Counted from the stretch's first letter, positions 18,107-27,626 are shown. The stretch is DNA of 64,000 nt from Fibrobacter sp. (GCA_024399065.1 JAKSIB010000002.1:62001-126000), one strand, 5' to 3'. Notes: generated from the sequence alone by a model not told the origin. Numbers and translations are program-made.

Positions 18107-20521
18107 ATGAAGAAAACAAACAAAACCTTCAAGAAGGGAGCAGCAATCGCGCTGGCCACATTGATGGCCGCAGGTTCCGCTTTCGCACAGAATGGCATGG
18201 GCGGTGGTCGTGACGGTATGCACCAGATCGACGCCCATACCCTCGGTCAGTGGCACGTATCCTTCGGTGTCGGAGCCATGGCATCCGCAGACTCCTGGTC
18301 TCTTGCAGGCGGCGGCGTCATGACCGGCGACGAAGGCCAGACCATCGGCTTGAACGAAACCGGCTACTCCGCAGACATTGGTGCAAACTTTGCTATCGGT
18401 CTTACCAACTGGTTGGATGCAGGTATCAACTTCCCCATCCACTTCGACTCCGGTACCGATAACCAGAACTACATCGGCAACAGCTCCCTGGCAGGTGTCG
18501 GCATCGGTGATATCGACCTCTGGGGCAAGCTCCGCTTCCTCGGTGGCAACAAGTCCATCTTCACCTCCGCATTGTTGGTCCAATTCTATGTGCCGACCGG
18601 TGACGAAGAAGTGGGTATGCGCCCCCGTCACTCCTGGTACCTGGACAAGAAGACCATGGCCTACAGTTCCGGCTACGCAGCCTTGGCTGGCGGTCTGGTA
18701 TTCAGCCTGGACTTCACCCGCTTCAACATCCCCGTCCGTTGGAATGGTCAGATCAGCTACCTCCACTCCTTCGACGAAAATCCGTCCAGTTCCTTGCTTT
18801 ACAGCACCGGTGTGAACGTGGTTCCGTTCCGCGCTCTTGACTTCTTCCTGGAATTCTCCGGCGAAATGCGTCTTGATAGCGACCCGTACTACATCGAACC
18901 GATCATGGATCCTATGACCATTACCCCGGGTGTCCGTTTCCACATGAACGACAACATGGACCTGGCCCTCGGCATCGAAATGGCTCCGCGTATGTTTAGA
19001 AACATCGGCTTCGACTGGAAGAAGGAAATGGATTACGGTGAAGACTTCATCATCACCAAGATCGACGACCAGGACCGCGAAAACAAGTACCGCTACTCTG
19101 CCAACCCGCTCTTCGCAGCATCCGCAGCCCTCACCTGGCGCTTCGGTGGCGACGAACGCATCAACGGCATCAATGTGGACTCCCTGGTCCGCGTCCGTTC
19201 CGAAATCCTGGCCAAGGCAAAGGTCGACTCCATCATGCGTAACATGAAGGCCGACACCATTACCGTTTCCAAGATCGACACCGTCAACAAGGTCGATACC
19301 GTTTCTGTTTCCAAGGTCGATACTATCGCCAAGGTTGACACCATCTCCAAGGTTGACACCCTGACCCGCGTCGACACACTCAAGATCGTTGACTCTGCAG
19401 AAATCGCAAAGAACCAGGCCAAGATGGATTCCATCGCAGCAGCAGCAGCCCAGGACAAGGCCAAGGCAGACTCCATCGCAGCAGCAGCAGCCCAGGACAA
19501 GGCCAAGATGGATTCCATCGCCAACGAAGCTGCCAAGAACAAGGCTCAGATGGATTCTCTCGCAAGACTCTCCGGCGACGACGACAAGGACGGCGTTCCC
19601 AACATGGTGGACAAGTGCCCGGATACCCAGCCTGGCCTCAAGGTCGGTGCCGATGGTTGTGAAGTTGATACCGACAACGACGGCGTAACTGATTCTAAGG
19701 ACAAGTGCCCGGAATCTCATGCTGGTGCTCCGGTTGACGAAGAAGGTTGCGAATTCGACGAAGACGAAGACGGCATTGTTGATGCTCTCGACAAGTGCTT
19801 GCATACCTTGAGTGACGTAAACGTTGACGACAAGGGCTGCCCCACCAACAAGGACGAAGACCTTGACAAGCTCAAGAGCCAGATCACCTTCAAGAAGGGT
19901 ACCGCCAAGATCAACAAGAAGTCCAACAAGGCAATGGACAAGATTGCCAAGTTGATGATCGCTCGCCCGAACCTCCGCATCGAAATCCAGGGTCACTGCG
20001 ACGAAAAGAAGACTGCAGAAGACAACCAGGAAATGTCCGTGCTCCGCGCACAGGCTGTGGTTGACTACCTCGTAGGCAAGGGCGTTCCCTCCAAGTACGT
20101 CCGTGCAGCAGGCTTCGGCGACACCCAGCTCCTGGTCCAGCCCAAGATGGACAAGAAGGGCCGTAAGGCAAAGACCAACCCGAAGAACAACCGCGTTGAA
20201 TTTGCACCTCACGTAAAGAAGCCGAAGAAGAAGGCTGAAGCTCCGGCTGCTGAAGCAGCTGCAGCACAGGCTGCAGCCCCCAAGGCTGAAACCCAGGTAG
20301 CTCCGGCTCCTGCAGCAGCTCCGGCGACCGCAGCAGCTCCGGCACCTGCAGCAACACCCGCTAAGGCAGAAGCTCCCAAGGCAGAAGCAGCAGCACCGGC
20401 CGCTCCCGCAAAGGAAGCCCCGAAGGCTGAAGCTCCCAAGGCCGAAGCAAAGCCCGCTGCAGAACCTGCAAAGGGCGGCTTCAAGCAGGACGCCCCCAAG
20501 GCCGCTCCCGCCAAGAAGTAA
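18107..20521 (+). CDS. OmpA-family outer-membrane protein with TSP3 repeats
   Basis: An 804-residue protein. Residues 1-27 are a signal peptide, about 30-360 a beta-barrel, and about 370-490 a repetitive V-D-T / D-S-I-A-A-A-A-A-Q-D-K-A-K rod of short repeats. Residues about 495-580 are calcium-binding-type TSP3 repeats (DKDGVPNMVDKCPDT, DNDGVTDSKDKCPES, DEDGIVDALDKCLHT). Residues about 590-700 form the OmpA peptidoglycan-binding domain (IEIQGHCDE, LRAQAVVDYL, NNRVEF), followed by a Lys/Ala/Pro-rich tail. It probably anchors the outer membrane to peptidoglycan. It stands alone with its own terminator; heavily biased codons suggest abundance. Confidence 0.9.
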   Translation: MKKTNKTFKKGAAIALATLMAAGSAFAQNGMGGGRDGMHQIDAHTLGQWHVSFGVGAMASADSWSLAGGGVMTGDEGQTIGLNETGYSADIGANFAIGLTNWLDAGINFPIHFDSGTDNQNYIGNSSLAGVGIGDIDLWGKLRFLGGNKSIFTSALLVQFYVPTGDEEVGMRPRHSWYLDKKTMAYSSGYAALAGGLVFSLDFTRFNIPVRWNGQISYLHSFDENPSSSLLYSTGVNVVPFRALDFFLEFSGEMRLDSDPYYIEPIMDPMTITPGVRFHMNDNMDLALGIEMAPRMFRNIGFDWKKEMDYGEDFIITKIDDQDRENKYRYSANPLFAASAALTWRFGGDERINGINVDSLVRVRSEILAKAKVDSIMRNMKADTITVSKIDTVNKVDTVSVSKVDTIAKVDTISKVDTLTRVDTLKIVDSAEIAKNQAKMDSIAAAAAQDKAKADSIAAAAAQDKAKMDSIANEAAKNKAQMDSLARLSGDDDKDGVPNMVDKCPDTQPGLKVGADGCEVDTDNDGVTDSKDKCPESHAGAPVDEEGCEFDEDEDGIVDALDKCLHTLSDVNVDDKGCPTNKDEDLDKLKSQITFKKGTAKINKKSNKAMDKIAKLMIARPNLRIEIQGHCDEKKTAEDNQEMSVLRAQAVVDYLVGKGVPSKYVRAAGFGDTQLLVQPKMDKKGRKAKTNPKNNRVEFAPHVKKPKKKAEAPAAEAAAAQAAAPKAETQVAPAPAAAPATAAAPAPAATPAKAEAPKAEAAAPAAPAKEAPKAEAPKAEAKPAAEPAKGGFKQDAPKAAPAKK

Positions 20522-20565
20522 TCCGCACGGCAAAAGCTGCGCCTAGGCGCAGCAACTCCATTACG

Positions 20566-20599
20566 AAAAAGGACGTCTCTATGAGACGTCCTTTTTTTT
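20566..20599. terminator. Terminator after the OmpA-family gene
   Basis: AAAAAGGACGTCTC TAT GAGACGTCC TTTTTTTT: 9-bp stem, symmetric, serves the + gene and possibly the convergent oxidoreductase operon. Confidence 0.85.
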
Positions 20600-20640
20600 G
20601 CACCTCGAAATTGGAGACTGCAGAGGAATATGCGCTGGTG

Positions 20641-21768
20641 TTAAACAGTTTCCCATTTCTGGGATTTGGCGGAAACCGCAGCGGCTTCCATCATGGCGAG
20701 GCCTTCCAAGGAAGTCTTGATTCCGCAAACGTACTTGCTATTGAAGGAACCTTTTTCAAGAAACTCGGTTAAGCAATCTGCGATGTCGCGGTAATAGTTG
20801 GCAAAAGCCTCGATGAATCCAGCGGGGTGGCCAGCCTTGAAGCGGTTATAGCGGGGCAAGTTTGCAATCTTCACGTCGCCGGTACGGTCACTCAGGCATA
20901 CGCGGCCATGAAGGTCACAAGTCTTCAAGGTTTCAGGCTCCAGCTGGAACCATTCCGCACTGCCTTCGCTACCGAAAACTCGGATGCGCAAGCCATTGCG
21001 GTTACCAAGAGCAGTCTTGCTGAACCAGATCTGAGCACGCACATTGTTGGTATACTGAACCAAAGCGCCTACATTATCCACAATCTGGGGGAACAAACCG
21101 AATGTGGCTTCATCTGCCACAATGCGGGTGGGGCGTTCGCCGGTCAAGAAATACATCATGTTGTGCAGATGGCTTCCCAAATCCAAGGAAATCTTCGGGA
21201 TCACCGTATCCTTCAGGCGCCAGGCCTGAGGCTTAGGCGGTTCATTATTCGCACCCAGGCGAAGAAAACCTTCCTGGGGCATTTCCACCTGTACCTGCTG
21301 GATTTTACCCAGTTTGCCATCCTCAATCAACTGTTTCAATTCGCGGACCATAGGATAGCCCGTGTAATTGTACGTGGTGCAGAAGAAGCCCTTGGTTTCG
21401 GCAACGACTTTTGCAATGGACTCGCCTTCGGCAACACTTGTAGCCAGAGACTTTTCACAAATCACAGCGAACCCCGCCTTAAGCGCTGCCACCACAATTT
21501 CTTCGTGATAATCGGTAGGAGCCAAAACAACAACAGCATCCAACTTGCCTTTCTCAGCAGCCAGCAACTGCTTATAGTCATCATAGACGCGTTCGGGAGC
21601 AACACCCCAAACTTCTGCAGTCTGCTTATTGATATCGGCATGGGTGCTGAACGCACCGGCCACCAGCTTAAAGCAGCCATCCATCTGGCTTGCGGCTTTA
21701 TGAACTTCACCAATGGCCGAATTGATTCCGCCGCCAATAAAAGCAATGTTGTAAGGCTTTTTCTGCAT
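20641..21768 (-). CDS. Gfo/Idh/MocA family oxidoreductase
   Basis: A 375-residue NAD(P)-dependent sugar-type dehydrogenase. N-terminal Rossmann motif IAFIGGGINSAIG; VVLAPTDYHEEIVVAALKAG and the family EK motif in VICEKSLA near residue 100; C-terminal substrate domain with DLGSHLHNMMYFLTG. It is the last gene of a four-gene minus-strand operon with the ATP-grasp, transaminase and sulfatase-like genes, which suggests a role in making or modifying a surface sugar (inference). Confidence 0.85.
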   Translation of the reverse strand: MQKKPYNIAFIGGGINSAIGEVHKAASQMDGCFKLVAGAFSTHADINKQTAEVWGVAPERVYDDYKQLLAAEKGKLDAVVVLAPTDYHEEIVVAALKAGFAVICEKSLATSVAEGESIAKVVAETKGFFCTTYNYTGYPMVRELKQLIEDGKLGKIQQVQVEMPQEGFLRLGANNEPPKPQAWRLKDTVIPKISLDLGSHLHNMMYFLTGERPTRIVADEATFGLFPQIVDNVGALVQYTNNVRAQIWFSKTALGNRNGLRIRVFGSEGSAEWFQLEPETLKTCDLHGRVCLSDRTGDVKIANLPRYNRFKAGHPAGFIEAFANYYRDIADCLTEFLEKGSFNSKYVCGIKTSLEGLAMMEAAAVSAKSQKWETV

Positions 21769-21787
21769 AATTTGAATATAATCTTTT

Positions 21788-23053
21788 TTATTTGAAGCGA
21801 ACCTTGATATATTCCGACATCTTCGCTGTTTTTTCAGTCATTTCTTCTACAGAATCGAACAGCATAAACACTATGCCGGCCTTGTAGTACATCGGATCGG
21901 CAACTTCTTCACCAACCATGTACCACATGAACTTTTCAACAATATTTTGCTGAATTTCATCGGCAAAATCAACGCCATCAACAACGCCCGTGCGGTTGGT
22001 CATAACGCAGTGGCGGAGGAAAGGCTTCGGAACGTTGTGCAGAGCCTGCTTCGATTGCGTCGCTACGCTCGCAATGACATCCGTACTCAATCCGCATTCA
22101 GCCTTTACAAGCATCAACGGATAATCTACTCCGGTGGCGTACTTCACAAACTTGATGTACAAATCTCCAGGAGGCCTGCGGCAGATTTCAATAATCACAG
22201 GAATGCCATCGTCACGTTCAATGTACTGAATGTGCAGAATGCCATCCACCAAATGCAAGTGAGCAGCGATGCGTTCGCTGTACTCCACCAGAAGTTGCAA
22301 CCCGCGGGCGCTTGTGGTGCTAGGCGTGTTGGCGCCACTAACCATGTACTTATTCAGACAATACTGTTCATTGTCTGCGAAGTAGAACGCCACCTTGCCA
22401 TCTTTCAAGAAACAGCTAAAGCCGTGATTCGTCCCGATGACAAATTCTTCAACCACCACATGGTCTTCGCGGGTGCGGGAAACTGCGTCGGCGTAAGCGG
22501 CCAAGGCTTCGTCCACGTTATTCACACGATGGATGCCCTTGCCTCCGGTCAAGTCCACAGGTTTTACAATCAGCGGAAACTGCAGTGGGCAGAAATTCTT
22601 TTGTTCGAAAGACACGGCAGCGCAACCGGAATTGGGAGCAAGTCCAATGACGGACTTAAATTCATCTACACTTCGCACCACTCTTGCTCGAGGCGTAGGA
22701 ATACGCAGTCTTTCCGCAAGAGCGCGATACTTATCCTTATGATGAATCTGCAAGCTGGTTTCAAAACTATCATGACCAGGCAAGCCCAGTTTTTCACAAA
22801 CATAAACCGTACTGAGCAAGGCGAAATCATTGCAACCCGAGCACACGGCGCTAACACCCTCGGCACGGGCCAACTCAAGCATGGCGTCTTTATCACTAAA
22901 ATCGGCGAAGACATTCTTGTCGGCATAAGGGTGCCCAAGGCCTTCGCGAGCATTACCCGTGGTAATCACAAAGTAGCCCAATTCTTGGGCCGCCTGGATT
23001 AAGGGAATTTCAGCGTGACTGCCACCCAATAGTAATAAACGTTTTTGTTCCAT
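21788..23053 (-). CDS. ATP-grasp enzyme carrying an in-frame palindromic insert
   Basis: A 421-residue ATP-grasp ligase. It has an N-terminal Rossmann-like preATP domain (LLLLGGSHAEIPLIQAAQ), then HHKDKYRALAERL, FPLIVKPVDLTGGKGIHRV (ATP-binding Lys/Gly loop) and a metal-site segment (VIIEICRRPPGDLY). The family joins a carboxylate to an amine or thiol; the substrate is unknown. Residues about 331-342 (DVIASVATQSKQ) are encoded by a REP-like palindrome (22049-22080) that inserts without shifting the frame. It lies 26 nt from the transaminase and probably acts in the same pathway. Confidence 0.8.
   Translation of the reverse strand: MEQKRLLLLGGSHAEIPLIQAAQELGYFVITTGNAREGLGHPYADKNVFADFSDKDAMLELARAEGVSAVCSGCNDFALLSTVYVCEKLGLPGHDSFETSLQIHHKDKYRALAERLRIPTPRARVVRSVDEFKSVIGLAPNSGCAAVSFEQKNFCPLQFPLIVKPVDLTGGKGIHRVNNVDEALAAYADAVSRTREDHVVVEEFVIGTNHGFSCFLKDGKVAFYFADNEQYCLNKYMVSGANTPSTTSARGLQLLVEYSERIAAHLHLVDGILHIQYIERDDGIPVIIEICRRPPGDLYIKFVKYATGVDYPLMLVKAECGLSTDVIASVATQSKQALHNVPKPFLRHCVMTNRTGVVDGVDFADEIQQNIVEKFMWYMVGEEVADPMYYKAGIVFMLFDSVEEMTEKTAKMSEYIKVRFK
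22049..22080. repeat. REP-like palindrome inside the ATP-grasp gene
   Basis: TCGATTGCGTCGCTACGCTCGCAATGACAT: inverted GATTGCG...CGCAATGAC element in frame with the host gene. The same family as the intergenic copy at 7402-7437. Confidence 0.65.
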
Positions 23054-23079
23054 AACATAGCACTCGGCAGGTTCACAAC

Positions 23080-24210
23080 CTACTTGAAAAATTCTTCCAC
23101 CTTGTCACAGACAAAGTCCAGGTCATCCTGAAGCAGCCCGTAGAACATGGGCAAACGCAACAAACGATTGCTTTCTGCCGTAGTAAACTTGTCTTCACCA
23201 CGGAACTCGCCAAAGCGCTTGCCCGCGGGGGCATTATGGAGCGGAACATAATGGAATACTGCCAGAATTTCATTCTTCACCAAATGGGCAATCATCTTGG
23301 TGCGGCCATCCAAATCCGGCATCTTGATATAGAACATGTGGGCATTGTGCTTGCAATGTTCCGGCACCTGGGGCAACTGAATCAAGCCCCGCTGTTCAAG
23401 CCCAGCCAAGCGTTCCCTATAGGCATTCCAACTGGCCATACGGTTATCAAAAATCTTATCGGCCTGTTCCAATTCCGCATACAAGTAGGCAGCATTCAAT
23501 TCGCTGGGCAAGTAGCTGGAACCCAGTTCCACCCAAGTGTACTTATCCACTTCACCGCGATGGAACTGACAACGGTTGGTTCCCTTTTCGCGAATGATTT
23601 CTGCATGGTCTGCAAACTTGGGGTCGCGAATGAGAAGGGCTCCGCCCTCCCCCATGCTGTAGTTCTTGGTTTCGTGATAACTGTAGCAACCAAAATCACC
23701 CAAGGCACCTAAGGAACGCCCCTTGTAAGTGGCCATCATTCCCTGGGCCGCATCTTCCACCACAAACAAATTATGGCGTTTGGCAATCTCGTTGATTTCA
23801 TCCATTTCGCAAGCCACACCTGCGTAATGCACCGGCACAATGGCTCGTGTCTTCGGCGTAATAGCAGCCTCAATCAACTTTTCGTCCAAGTTCATGGTAT
23901 CCGGACGAATATCCACAAACACACACTTGGCACCGCGCATAGCGAACGCATCGGCGGTAGACACAAAGGTAAAGGACGGCATGATCACTTCATCGCCAGG
24001 CTTGATATTGCAAAGGAGCGCAGCCATTTCCAAAGCATGGGTGCAACTGGTTGTGAGCAAAGCCTTGGCCGTTCCCGTATGTTCCTTAAGCCAGGCATGG
24101 CATTTTTGGTTGAATTGGCCATCGCCACAAATACGGCCACTTTCCACAGCGGCGCGAACATAGTCAAATTCAGATCCAACAAAAGGCGGCTTGTTAAAAG
24201 GAATTCTCAT
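23080..24210 (-). CDS. dTDP-4-amino-4,6-dideoxygalactose transaminase-type aminotransferase
   Basis: A 376-residue DegT/DnrJ/EryC1/StrS family PLP enzyme starting at ATG 24210 (MRIPFNKPPFVGSE, the WecE-type opening). Visible features are TTSCTHALEMAALL, PSFTFVSTADAFAMRGA, VEDAAQG near residue 158 and the PLP Lys in YHETKNYSMGEGGALL near 185. It transfers an amino group onto a 4-keto-6-deoxy sugar nucleotide; rfbB in this window could supply that substrate. It is preceded by the sulfatase-like gene (7-nt gap) and followed by the ATP-grasp gene. WecE identity is likely but not certain. Confidence 0.85.
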   Translation of the reverse strand: MRIPFNKPPFVGSEFDYVRAAVESGRICGDGQFNQKCHAWLKEHTGTAKALLTTSCTHALEMAALLCNIKPGDEVIMPSFTFVSTADAFAMRGAKCVFVDIRPDTMNLDEKLIEAAITPKTRAIVPVHYAGVACEMDEINEIAKRHNLFVVEDAAQGMMATYKGRSLGALGDFGCYSYHETKNYSMGEGGALLIRDPKFADHAEIIREKGTNRCQFHRGEVDKYTWVELGSSYLPSELNAAYLYAELEQADKIFDNRMASWNAYRERLAGLEQRGLIQLPQVPEHCKHNAHMFYIKMPDLDGRTKMIAHLVKNEILAVFHYVPLHNAPAGKRFGEFRGEDKFTTAESNRLLRLPMFYGLLQDDLDFVCDKVEEFFK

Positions 24211-24217
24211 ACACACC

Positions 24218-25468
24218 TTAATTCAAAACAACATAGGGAGTCCAGCGTTTATAGAAACGTTCCTGGAACTTCAAGGGCGACAAAATAGGTTCGTGATCAC
24301 CTTCCACCACAAAACGCACAGTCGGATGCTTACGGGCCAAATCTGCAATTTGACGTAAAGTTTCCATCAGCCGTTCAGTATAAGCGGAATCAAGTTTTTC
24401 AACAGGAATGTTATAAGCAGCCTGGGTAACATCACTACCCGGAGCAGTCAAACCCTCGATGGGGAACTTGGTAGACGTGGTGGTCCAAGCCGCAAAAACT
24501 CTGGGAGCGGTGACACTCGAAGACGACGGCACCGTCAAAACACTATCCAGCATCTTCACAATATCACCATCCTTCAAGGTCTTATCCCACACAACATGAT
24601 CAAAGCCAACATTGCGGACGTACTTGAATCGCCATTGCTCAGCACTATCTGATGCCACAAAGAAACGAGTATCAAAACCAGCAGCAGCCAACTGGGCAGG
24701 AATAAACAAAGTGTCTCGACGACGTGTTGCCGAATCACGCTTCAGTTCATAAATCAAGTTCTCGCGCTCGGCAGTTCGAGTGCGGCTATACATGCGGCTA
24801 TGCACACCCACCTGCACAGGAATGTCCGCATCACTGAACACAGACAACTCAGCCTCAAAGCGTTCGTTGTCCATGGGGATGCCCCAGCTTTCCACTAGAA
24901 CAAAAACATTACTGCGGGTGGAGTCCACATACCTGCGAGCAACAAAGGCAGAATCTTCCACAGAGAACTTCGCCTTGAAAGATTCCGGCAGAACCTTTTG
25001 TTCCACAGGCTTGGGAGCCGTGCGATCCAAGTAATCAATCACCGGGAACTGAACCAAAGGCTGAGCCGCATACTGATTATAGGCAGCCAAATGCGCAACC
25101 AATGCAACAAACAAAATCAAGTTGATCGTAGGGAAAGTAAAAGAAGGCACCTTCCACATCATGGCTACGGCAAGGCCACAAGTGGCAACCGGCACAATAG
25201 CACGCCAGCCCATATCCCAACCCTTGATCGCCATCAAGTTGGAAAAATCCATGAACGCGACAATCAACATGACCGCAGCAATTACCGCCATCGGCACAAA
25301 GCGCCATTTCTTGCCAAGTCCCTTGACCCAAGCAAACAGCAACAACAATGCGAACTCTTCAAACCCAAACAAACCGCGCACAATATCCTGCCCCTTCTCG
25401 AATGTCAACAAGAAAGGCGCAATAGTAATCAGCGCGCTGGCGACCAATGGATAAACTAATCGCATCAT
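24218..25468 (-). CDS. Membrane-anchored sulfatase/LTA-synthase-like protein
   Basis: A 416-residue protein. Four or five hydrophobic segments span residues 1-160, followed by a soluble domain with NVFVLVESWG near 185 (the metal-binding first strand of the alkaline phosphatase superfamily) and FVVEGDHEP near 395 (the late metal-site motif). The layout matches lipoteichoic acid synthase/EptA-type transferases, but a nucleophile Thr after VESWG is not obvious, so activity is uncertain. It is the first gene of the four-gene surface-sugar operon. Confidence 0.6.
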   Translation of the reverse strand: MMRLVYPLVASALITIAPFLLTFEKGQDIVRGLFGFEEFALLLLFAWVKGLGKKWRFVPMAVIAAVMLIVAFMDFSNLMAIKGWDMGWRAIVPVATCGLAVAMMWKVPSFTFPTINLILFVALVAHLAAYNQYAAQPLVQFPVIDYLDRTAPKPVEQKVLPESFKAKFSVEDSAFVARRYVDSTRSNVFVLVESWGIPMDNERFEAELSVFSDADIPVQVGVHSRMYSRTRTAERENLIYELKRDSATRRRDTLFIPAQLAAAGFDTRFFVASDSAEQWRFKYVRNVGFDHVVWDKTLKDGDIVKMLDSVLTVPSSSSVTAPRVFAAWTTTSTKFPIEGLTAPGSDVTQAAYNIPVEKLDSAYTERLMETLRQIADLARKHPTVRFVVEGDHEPILSPLKFQERFYKRWTPYVVLN

Positions 25469-25504
25469 ATAATCATTCTCAAATATAACACAAGACCAAG
25501 CTTT

Positions 25505-26347
25505 TCAACCATCTTTGCATTCTTTACACAATGCTTTCCGCTCAATTTCATAACGATTCTCTCTAACAACCTTCTCTAAATCCTCTATTGATGGCAGATT
25601 TAGCTGATATTTAGAAGCAAACATCTGCTTAGCATCATTAAGTACAGAATACTTAACTACAGCCTCATCTCCATAACGCATAAGTTTTTGACGAGCTACA
25701 AAACAAAAGCCCTTTCCAAGTTCCAATAAAAACTTTTGCAGATGATCAATCAAGCCTTGCTCCACATCGGTTTCGTGAATAGCGGGATAATCGCCGAGGT
25801 TCAGAAAGTCTAGAACATAAGGATCGCGTATGAACTCATTCGGTCGCATTTCCTTCATTTTTTCTGCAGCTTCCTTTTTTACAGAACCCACATTTTGGCT
25901 TGAAAGGAGCCGTTCGAAATACAAAACAGAAATTTGACGGTCCAGCTGACGTGTAGACCAGGTTTCATTTGCGGCCTCATTCATGTACCACATACGCGCG
26001 GTTTCGTCTTTCACCTTAACGAGTAGACGATAATGTGTCCACAGCAATTCGTGACGCAGTGCGTCACGAATTGGAAAATTCTGAAAAAACAAACGCATAT
26101 ACCGCAAATTACTAGCATCATACCCCCTGCCAAATTCTCGCGTCAACCGCGCGGCAAGACTTTCAAGAACACCCTTACCATATTCGGCTCTTTTCTCTCC
26201 ATTTTGCTCATGCTCAACAATAAGTTTACCGATAGTCCAGTAAGCCTGAACCATTGTAAAGTTTACAGTTTTGTGGACTAGTTTTCGAGCGTCGGAAAGA
26301 ACGGACCGAACATTTTCATACAAAGAAGAAGGTAAATTTTCCACCAC
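25505..26347 (-). pseudogene. YhcG/DUF1016 nuclease with the catalytic core deleted
   Basis: A 280-residue frame from GTG 26347. The N-terminal DUF1016 domain is intact (YWTIGKLIVEHEQNG, FGRGYDASNLRYMRLF, LLWTHYRLLVKVKD) and the C-terminal start of the PDDEXK region is present (DPYVLDFLNL, LLELGKGFCFVARQK). It then jumps directly to GDEAVVKYSVLNDAKQMFASKYQL, the last strand. Family members carry about 65-75 residues between these, including the D...(E/D)xK metal ligands. The deletion is in frame, so a DNA-binding but nuclease-dead protein may still be made. YhcG proteins accompany defence and restriction loci. Confidence 0.8.
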
Positions 26348-26520
26348 TCATTCTCCCAAGTGGTGCTCTACGCTGCAAAGATACAGGTTACACCCTATAT
26401 CACCTGGCCAGGAAGCTCTTTCCCAGGTACCCTGCGGGGAAACGTTTTTTCAAAAAATCCCGCGACCGTCAGGCAGATAGTTTGACAGCCGGCCCGTAAG
26501 CCGGATTGCATAGAACAACC
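26348..26520 (-). ncRNA. Long GC-rich structured leader upstream of the YhcG remnant
   Basis: Between the promoter at 26521-26551 and the GTG start, the minus strand carries several hairpins: CCGGCTTACGGGCCGG, CGCGGG/CCCGCA-type pairing around AAAAAACG, and CCTGGGAAAGAGCTTCCTGG. This 173-nt stretch is far more structured than neighbouring spacers. No known riboswitch was recognised. It could be a regulatory leader, a small RNA or a decayed palindromic element. Confidence 0.35.
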
Positions 26521-26551
26521 TAAAGATACACAAACGTTCACTAATCGTCAA
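26521..26551 (-). promoter_or_regulatory. Promoter of the YhcG remnant
   Basis: Minus strand TTGACG (26546-26551), 17-nt spacer, TATCTTTA (26521-26528). The spacer GTGAACGTTTGTG is shared word for word with promoters at 32583-32613 and 35160-35190. Confidence 0.6.
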
Positions 26552-26639
26552 GAAGTTTTCTCAATTATTTTTTTGCTTTTAAGCACAGCGCCTCCATTGA
26601 AAAAATTTCTTAGAGATTCGATTTACTACATTCCACATT

Positions 26640-27626
26640 ATGAGCGAGCAAAATAACGCCACATTGATTTCCTTTGTCATTCCCTGCTATCGAAGCCAGG
26701 GAACCATTGAAACCGTAGTCAACGAAATCCGCGACACAATCACCGCGCAGAACCGTGCCACAAGTTCTTCTGTCATCCCAGGCTACGACCCGGGATCTCC
26801 TTGCTACGATTACGAAATCATCCTGGTCAACGACTGCAGCCCCGATGGGGTCTGGAACGTCATCAAGAATCTGGCCGCAACCGACCCCAAAATCAAAGGC
26901 ATTTGCCTCGCCAAGAATTTCGGCCAGCACTGCGCGCTAATGGCTGGCTACGGCCAAGCCTCCGGCGATTACGTGGTAAGCCTGGATGACGACGGCCAGA
27001 CTCCCGCCAGCGAAACCTTCAAGCTGGTAAACAAGTTGGAAGAAGGCTTTGATGTGGTGTACGGCTATTACGCCCACAAAAAGGAGCATCTGTTCCGCCG
27101 ATTCGGTAGCTGGACCAACAAGAAAATGGCAGAAGCTATTATCGGCCAGCCCAAGACTTTGCAGACCACCAGTTTCTTCATCATGAGAAAATTCATCGTC
27201 GAAGAAATTGTCCGCTACAACCACCCCTTCGCCTACATCAGCGGCCTGGTATTCCGCGCCACCAAGAATCTGGGCAATGTTCAAGTGGAGCACCGCAGCC
27301 GTTTGGAAGGCACCTCCGGCTACACCATCGCAGGCCTCATTCGTCTTTGGATTAACGGTTTCACAGCCTTTAGCGTAAAGCCCCTTCGCGTAGCAACACT
27401 CATCGGTTTTATCTGCGCCATCATCGGCGTCGGTGCAGGCGGTTTCGTGGTTTACCAAAAATTGATGCGTCCGGAAATTCCCGTGGGCTATACCAGCCTT
27501 TTGGCCAGTATGCTTTTTATCGGCGGCATGATCATGTTGCTGTTGGGCCTTATCGGCGAATACGTAGGCAGAATCTACATCAGCATTAATCAAAGCCCCC
27601 AGTATGTGATTAGAGAAAAGGTCTAA
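26640..27626 (+). CDS. GT2 polyprenyl-phosphate-type glycosyltransferase with in-frame palindromic insert
   Basis: A 328-residue GtrB/ArnC/DPM1-like transferase. Opening ISFVIPCYRSQGTIE, then VNDCSPDG (nucleotide-sugar site), VVSLDDDGQTP (metal-binding DDD near residue 118) and two C-terminal membrane helices (LIGFICAIIGVGAGGFVVY, LLASMLFIGGMIMLLLGLI). It probably loads a sugar onto undecaprenyl phosphate at the inner membrane. Residues about 44-54 (SVIPGYDPGSP) are encoded by a GTCATCCC...GGGATCTCC palindrome inserted between the first helix and YDYEIILVND. First gene of a surface cluster read toward the exporter. Confidence 0.85.
   Translation: MSEQNNATLISFVIPCYRSQGTIETVVNEIRDTITAQNRATSSSVIPGYDPGSPCYDYEIILVNDCSPDGVWNVIKNLAATDPKIKGICLAKNFGQHCALMAGYGQASGDYVVSLDDDGQTPASETFKLVNKLEEGFDVVYGYYAHKKEHLFRRFGSWTNKKMAEAIIGQPKTLQTTSFFIMRKFIVEEIVRYNHPFAYISGLVFRATKNLGNVQVEHRSRLEGTSGYTIAGLIRLWINGFTAFSVKPLRVATLIGFICAIIGVGAGGFVVYQKLMRPEIPVGYTSLLASMLFIGGMIMLLLGLIGEYVGRIYISINQSPQYVIREKV
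26772..26800. repeat. REP-like palindrome inside the GT2 gene
   Basis: GTCATCCCAGG ... CCCGGGATCTCC, in frame; a member of the same family as 28712-28740 and 62799-62902. Confidence 0.65.

Noticed and set aside
18065..20533. Long minus-strand open frame opposite the OmpA gene
   Set aside because: Shadow of the repetitive OmpA-family coding sequence; Cys/Gly-rich composition is an artefact of its codons.
26430..26520. RNase P RNA (rnpB)
   Set aside because: Only a short stretch resembles the 3' end (CCGGCTTACGGGCC on the minus strand). The universal P4 core (GAGGAAAGTCC) is missing and the upstream body is absent.
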